This document shows positions 58,201-64,000 of a stretch of 64,000 nt of DNA, piece after piece; position 1 is the stretch's first letter, and each line of letters begins with the position of its first letter. The stretch is taken from the NCBI GenBank assembly GCA_003550325.1, contig QKWP01000486.1:68714-132713 (forward strand), written 5' to 3'. The position numbers and the translations under genes are program-made. The DNA is from Gigaspora rosea (taxonomy: Eukaryota > Glomeromycota > Glomeromycetes > Diversisporales > Gigasporaceae). The notes beneath the pieces were generated by a model. That model worked only from the letters and a program-made list of their open reading frames with translations. It did not search any database and was not told the origin of the DNA.

Positions 58201-58460
58201 TTCGGTTATTGTACTTGCATGCTATTGTGGGTTACATAAGTGATTTAATAGGTTATGTCAGTTTTGTATTGGATTTATCTTGATTTGTATCGTGATTTGC
58301 TGTAAAAGCTTCGGTTATTGTACTTACGGGCTATAATAGCATGAGTTTAAATATGCCTATGTTAGTTTTTATTATAATGAATTGCTGTAGAAAATTCGGT
58401 TATTGTACTTACGAGCTATAGCGATATAAGCGATAATCAAATTATTATTTACTTTTAGGC
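55262..58460 (-). repeat. Intron-like ~105-bp repeat array, copy A
   Basis: About 30 degenerate units between the TPR exon (stop at 58505) and the kinase acceptor (55163), with one MITE (57682-57858). On the minus strand a typical unit contains, in order, GTAAGTACAGTAACCGAA, a run of 5-8 T ending ACAG or ATAG, a middle section with CAATAGATCCAATACAAAAC, the branch-like CTAAC, and ATCACTATAGCTC. No coding frame spans even two units. Confidence 0.9.
57682..57858. mobile_element. TGTCACAAAA foldback MITE, copy 3 (intact)
   Basis: 177 bp flanked by TA (57680-57681, 57859-57860). Ends GATTAATCATGTCACAAAA / TTTTGTGACATGACTAATC continue inward as one long inverted repeat to CTTACTGAGAAACTTTCTTAG at the centre. 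TA target suggests a Tc1/mariner-type origin. Confidence 0.9.
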
Positions 58461-58504
58461 TTTATCTGTTATGAAGATACTAACATTTACAAGTACCATT
58501 ATAC

Positions 58505-60281
58505 TTACAGCCTTTCAACTAATCTACGTGCTTTCGCTGCCCATGTATCTTTTGGTTTAATTTCTAATAATTTCCCCAAGTCGGCAATTGATTCATTATG
58601 TCTTTTCATCATATAATTAATTTCAGCTCGGTACCTTAGTGCTATTGTATTATTTGGCATAATTTGTAGCAGTCTATTTAAATCTTCCAATGCCTTATCA
58701 TATTCGCCCATAATAAAAATATTTTTCCTCGGTAGGTTAACTCAAATACATTAATTGATCTATTTATTTCTAATGATTTTGTTAATTCATTGGTCAAATT
58801 AACAAGCATATTTTCATATCCACCCATAATGAAATAAACCTTTTCTTGATATTCCAATGCTAATGCATTATTGCTCGGCTTTATGCTAATGTTTTCATTA
58901 GTCTTTGCTGTCAATTGAAATGTATATATTGACAAGGTTAAATTCTAAACAAGTTAAAAACAATTAAACTATTTGAATAAACTTACCGGAATATTTAAAT
59001 CTTTTGTTGCCGAAGTTCACTTCTACTGATCCGCCTTGTGATCTAAATCCAACGCAAGGAAATAGAATACCTTCCAAATCGTTAGATAGATGGCAAGCAA
59101 TTCCTTAAAATATTTTTATGATTATTAAACTTTTATCTATTTGCTTTAAAAAACATAAACTTTAGTTTCTAGAATATTGGTTACCCAAGTTGACTCCATT
59201 TTTAGTATAAAATACTATTTTATTTCTAAAATTGAGATAGCATCCAACTATATCACTAGTAGCATATCCAGGAGTATATATATATAATAATTCATAATAT
59301 GGTAAATCATATGGCTCGCAACTTCCTGAACAAAAAGAATATCCATCGTCACCATGAAAACCACACCCCCATGATTTATTTTCCTCATGTTCGTTATTTT
59401 CCTTAAATTCTTGTCCTAAGAAATTTATAGATGTCAATCTGTAATATAAAAAAGTAATATAAAATTTGTTATTACCAGGCATAAGCATATTATTTATATA
59501 AGCTGAATCATCTATCTTTTTATCGTTTTGCTTTGTGCAATATCCAATTCCAATCATTCTATTAAGAAATAAAATTAAAAGGTTATAAAAAACAACTCTA
59601 AAACAAAGGTGATGCTTATGATACAAAATAATTATTATTATCCAGCTGGTACTATGTAAACACTGATGGCAAAAATTTCACAATAGTTCCGCAGATTTTT
59701 ATTAAAATCATGTGACAAATTCTTACTAATCTTAATATAAAAATCTGCGGAAGTATATAAAATTTTTTCCAGATAAAAACTAAATCTGACCATGGACATC
59801 GATGTATAATAGCAATGTACGAGGCCTTTGGCTACGTGCTTTTGCTACTATCCTGCTGATACCCATGTATCCGTCATATCATACCAGAAATATTACCTAT
59901 TTTTTCCTTCGTTTATAATTTCAATTTCAAAGTAAAATATCCCACACTCTGAAGGGATTGGATGATTGGCTAGAACGATAGCGGCTTTACAGTCGTCAGG
60001 ATCTTTAATTAAAAGGCTCTTTTTAATAAATTTGAGCTATGATGATATTCTTTAAATGCAATTATTACAGTAACATATTAAATATGTTTTAGCGAGATAT
60101 ATTATTTTCATAACTACCTGTATAAGTCATCACTTGAATCTATGTCGATAAATGATGATTTATATTTGATATCCCATGCAGTCGGCAAAATAACATCATC
60201 ATTGTATGAAGTTATTAATTCTGAATCTCCCATTATGTCAAAATTCAATTCAGGTTTTTTCGCTTAACGGTCAGTGAACAT
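58505..60281 (-). pseudogene. SPRY-TPR gene, copy A
   Basis: Same exon plan as copy B: 60118-60281, 59897-60002, 59476-59558, 59185-59415, 58987-59103, 58505-58907. Exons 2-5 are in frame and give an intact SPRY core (AAIVLANHPIPSE, GIFYFEIEII, IGIGYCTKQND, KSWGCGFHGDDGYSF, IVGCYLNFRNKIVFYTKNG, FPCVGFRSQGG). Exon 1 has a TAA a few codons after the ATG and lacks eight bases before the donor that copy B retains. The TPR exon has a one-base deletion near 58712 in an A/T run, splitting it into two frames. Damage is complementary to copy B. In the TPR exon the final CTG-TAA overlaps the sequence GTAAGT, a consensus 5' splice site. Confidence 0.85.
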
Positions 60282-60299
60282 ACAAAAGCAATTAATCGG

Positions 60300-62715
60300 A
60301 GCAAAAGCAGATGAATTTTATTTCTAAACTTTGATATGCAAGTTTTGTCGTCCAATCGCATTTTACTGATCGGCCAATATAGAATCCAATCAAATTGTAA
60401 TACGTTCACATTGATCACCGGTGAGGAGTGTACTTCGTTCTCCGAACTTATAACCTAGTTTATAGAAATATTTTTATTTGCACATGAATATAACCATTTA
60501 TTATTGAACACAATGCATTATTTATGCGTATTTGTATGCACCCAAAAGTCTGAGGATTTTGGCGATGATCTTCAAAAGTATACGTAATTGGCCGGAAATT
60601 AATTTTTCAATTTTTTTTAAATTTGGCCTGCTTCACGGTAGAACTGATCCGGGAAGATTTTTTATTAATGAGCGTCTGTGGTTTCATTAGTATAAATTTG
60701 AGCAATAATAATTCAATGTTAAAAATTAACATTAACTGACAAATATAGCTAATGTATTAAAGATGAAAAGTCTCGTAAAGTCGTAAATCTCAAATAGACA
60801 TGATTATTCTCTCTCTAACGATTTTACTCAGGCTTACGGGTCTTTTCATACTTGAATTTCCTCCCATAGTTTCTAAAGAGTTACTTTAGAAAACCTGTCT
60901 CTGGTCGATTCCTTTAAAGGGTGACCCTTATATACTGTATTATTATCGATCAAAATTTCAAGTATCGAAATTTAAATATATAGTTTGTCTTATAAATATT
61001 GTAAATGATCAGCGAATTATAAACTAAAAAAGCGGCGACATTTTGTGGCTTGGAGTCCTATACTTAGATCTTACACTTTAGAATAAATATTTTATTAAAC
61101 ATATATGTATTTTTATATAATAATAGTATTATTCTTTTATATATCTGGATCCATAATATTCTCTAATAAAACAATTTTACTAAAATTAGGTTTAGTTATT
61201 TTGATCCTAAAATTTGAGTCAAGTGAAGTAGGGGCTGGACAATTTTAAAATTCAGTAGAGTAATGCTTACAATACGACTAGAAAAACAGCGACATTTTGT
61301 GGACTGTGCCCTAATTCTTAGGTTTTACATTTTAGAATAAAATATGTACCGGTATATTGCATTAAATCATTTAAGAAAATTTGCGGAATTGAGTTTATAT
61401 GATTGGTAAAACGAATTCTAAACTTTAGTGACTAAAAAATATTCAATTGCTGTTTAATGTTTTTATTACGTGGAGTATATAAAAATACTTTAAGAAGTAA
61501 TTAATAATAGCGATACAAAATTAAATTTTATTTAATTTTATATAATTATTGTTAATTACTCCTTAAGTTATTTTTACATCTATCTCATAATTAAAAGTCA
61601 TTAAAATTAAGGTTTGCTTTATAAACCCATGTAAACCAATTTACAAATCTGCCCAATATGTATATATAATATATAAATAATATTATTAATTAACAATAAA
61701 GATTTTGATAGTGTATATCATATAAATCAAGTTTGTTTTTAAAATTTTGGCGACCGTGACAGATCTGGATAGTAAAGTCTTCCACTCCGCTTCGAAATAA
61801 ATAAACTCGCATACGATTTATAATATATCTGAAAAAATATCTCTTGATATCATAAACATTAGACGTTTTTATAAATTAATTCAAGTATTACCTTGCTAAC
61901 TCAAGACTATAACTAGAAGTTCCAAAAAAAAAATTCTGTTCACAAATCTTTATTTTACGATCAAAATCAAATTTATGACCAGTGGGTTGTCAGCGCGGGC
62001 TGATTAATGTTCATTTACTCAAAGTCGTCTTATTGCATCGAGATCACACATCTGACACCAGGCTCTTGTGATCCTTAAATTTCAATACTAAATTTTTATT
62101 TTATTTGATAATGACTTGTTTGATGTAATAATGGAAAAATAAAATTATAACATTTTAAAGAATTTGTTGGGCTGCAAGTGTAAATCTTTTCGCCATGGTT
62201 CCGCATATGGCAACTAACATCTGAGGTATCACCTGAGCAAGAACCGATCTGAGGTATAGCATATACTGTAAATAGCGGATGCAACAGATTTTGAACGATT
62301 CTTTGTTCGCAATCAATTCTTGAGCTGATTTTAATAAATCTTCGACAAAATAAACCAGATATACTTAACTGATGCAATAATGCTAAATATAATTAAACAC
62401 ATTTATTTTAATAGAATATCTCAAATTATCATTAGTATTTTAAATTCCATCACAAATCTTTAATGTAGATATTCTTTTAAGTTTATATTATATATGTACT
62501 TTTTCTATCGAACGATATTACGGCAAATTTAGGCTGTTGAACGTTGTGAGAGATACAATTTTCCAAAACTAAAATTTATTAGACCTGTTAATTCAATTAC
62601 CATAACCATAACTATAAAAATTCCATTATAATTTTTTTTAATTTTGATATTTTAACCCTAAATTTAAAAAATATATTTTTATGAATATAAAACGAATTAA
62701 ACCATTAAAAAATTT
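60300..62715. other. Noncoding DNA shared with 47734-50290
   Basis: Colinear with unit B, differing by many small indels. No frame is conserved between the two copies. I see no RNA gene. Confidence 0.6.
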
Positions 62716-63162
62716 TTACGCAGCAGCAGCAGCAGCCCCTGACAATATTGTAACGGAATTATTCGTACTGGGTTTCATTATCTCCAAAGAAATATGGTAA
62801 TAAGAATCTCTTGAATATTGTTGAGGTTCAATATTTATTATTGAAATATTGTTAATATGATTAAAAAAGAATTTTCGAAGTTGTTTAAATATGAGAAAGC
62901 TAAATGCCAAAAGTATATACGTAATTAGAAATATTTAAATATTCGACCATAACTTTATAATATTCAACTGCATGTCTTATAATAATTACCTATATTCTGT
63001 TATAGTTTTCAAAAATTTTCTTAAAGGTAGGAGAGCTTCGTAGGTACACCAAACACCAAGAGCTCCACCCAAAGCCAGTGGGTAAATTAATAATAGTATT
63101 AAACAAATTAAACATATAGATGGTAATGAAATGAGTCGGATCGACGAATAGTTATAATACAT
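62716..63162 (-). CDS. Small single-pass membrane protein, two exons, intact
   Basis: Exon 1 62990-63162 and exon 2 62716-62899 are joined by a 90-base GTAATT...TAG intron, giving 357 coding bases, 118 residues and a TAA stop. The N-terminus (MYYNYSSIRL) is followed by a long hydrophobic segment at residues 11-45 (ICLICLILLLIYPLALGGAL), then a basic amphipathic region (KQLRKFFFNH), a Gln/Tyr/Ser-rich part and a C-terminal run of six Ala. I chose this ATG because the upstream in-frame Met of copy B is separated from it by an A/T run that breaks the frame in copy A. Function unknown. The copy at 50291 differs by few codons but has a one-base deletion. It is the only gene in the duplicated block that reads through without a break in this sequence. 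Confidence 0.65.
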
Positions 63163-64000
63163 AGTAAAGTTAAAATATATTTTTATAAAGAATTGACAAT
63201 TTTTGGTCAGAAAATTTTTTTTAAAAAAAAAAAAAAAATAGTAAGCCGATTATAACGATAATGCATCAACATGTTTGATCTTGGTAAATTAGGAATAATT
63301 GCTGTAAGGGTCTCTCACGCGATGCATAATTTACCGTTATTTAGAAATCTGATGTAAATCTCGAATGATATTCAGCTGATATTTATAATTTACATACATA
63401 TGAGTGACAATCAGCATTATAAATTTTAAATTATCACCTTACGGGATTTGCCCTGGTGATAAATTCAAACTTATGGCGTAACGGTAACGTCATCTTTTAT
63501 GTGTACAGTATAAATCATCACGCACGTCTATATAAAACCGAGATCCAATGATTTACAATTTTGAAAGTAATAAATAATTTATTAGAATTCAACTTGTTAC
63601 AAATTAGAACCTAGTTTATTATTTAGCCCATTATCAGTTTAATTTTCAATTCTTGGCGAAATGGATTATCCCAAAGTTTAGTCAGTCAAAATGTTTAATA
63701 CATAACAAATCAATGCACTCTATTACTGTAAAAATTTGAATAGATTTTTTTCAAAATATACAGTATAGATAAAAATCCGAGTCACACTCTTGAATTTAAA
63801 TACTATATTTAGTGTTATTTCTATACTACTTTCAAAATTCAGAAACGTTTGTCAATTTAATCCGCATGGTTTGGATTATACATGAGCATATCAAAAATAT
63901 TTAGGATGCTGAAAAATATTTTGAATACTGAAATTGTTTTAGATTATTCTTAATACTAATTTAATTGCAGATCCGTATATAATCAATAGATTTTTATAGG
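63163..64000. other. Intergenic DNA and end of the duplication
   Basis: Colinear with 50739-51630 up to about 63880 (TTTAATCCGCATGGTTTGG). After this the sequence is unique in the window. No gene seen. Confidence 0.6.

Larger units (their letters stand above)
51636..63880. repeat. Tandem segmental duplication, unit A
   Basis: About 12.2 kb, colinear with unit B. The left edge (AAGAAAATTTCAGGCTAATC) directly follows the right edge of unit B (TTTAATCCGCATGGTTTGG at about 51605-51625). The right edge is the same phrase at about 63855-63875. It carries fewer insertions than unit B and so is the best guide to the ancestral layout. Confidence 0.88.

Noticed and set aside
55262-58460. Regular direct repeats as a possible CRISPR array
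   Set aside because: Eukaryotic context, degenerate units without constant repeat and unique spacer parts, no cas genes.

Overview
The window is a strongly AT-rich, intron-bearing, repeat-packed piece of a eukaryotic genome. I infer an arbuscular mycorrhizal fungus (Glomeromycotina, Rhizophagus-like). The reasons are the decayed TKL-type kinase with the FHNWTSGN / IEWIPFGKFANIKYL signature, the SPRY and TPR modules typical of those expanded gene families, short GT-AG introns, a Ty3/gypsy element and a very high load of small non-autonomous DNA transposons. Species identity is inference. The only sequence gap is a run of Ns at 38441-38972, plus a single N at 41175.

Layout. (1) 1-6592: 3' part of a Ty3/gypsy retrotransposon (+ strand): Gag tail and protease, an unusual zinc-knuckle/Cys-rich block, RT-RNase H, integrase, an extra ORF, polypurine tract, and an LTR carrying a 15 x 10-bp minisatellite. 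(2) 7084-12735: a nine-exon hAT transposase pseudogene (- strand), BED finger to dimerisation domain, invaded by other elements, one of them inside an exon with a perfect 8-bp target duplication. (3) 12.9-15.8 kb: small MITEs, tandem repeats and featureless AT-rich DNA. (4) 15.8-63.9 kb: three tandem, same-strand (-) copies of one module, [SPRY domain - TPR - intron-like ~105-bp repeat array - protein kinase]. Copy C lies at 15.8-25.7 kb (5' end missing), copy B at 26.4-51.6 kb (swollen by insertions) and copy A at 51.6-63.9 kb. Copies A and B also share their flanks, including a small membrane-protein gene that is intact only in copy A (62716-63162).

How the parts relate. In copies A and B the TPR exon ends with a stop codon that is also a possible 5' splice donor, and the kinase starts at an acceptor in compatible phase. 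The repeat array between them may therefore be an overgrown intron of one SPRY-TPR-kinase gene, or may simply separate two decayed genes. All three kinases and both SPRY-TPR genes carry stops or frameshifts; many are single-base homopolymer differences, so sequencing error is a live alternative for some. The array matches between copies at several landmarks, so it predates the duplication. Insertions present in one copy only (several with clean 8-bp target duplications, and one triple nest) give a relative order of transposition.

Most short ORFs in the remaining AT-rich DNA have no support and were not called.
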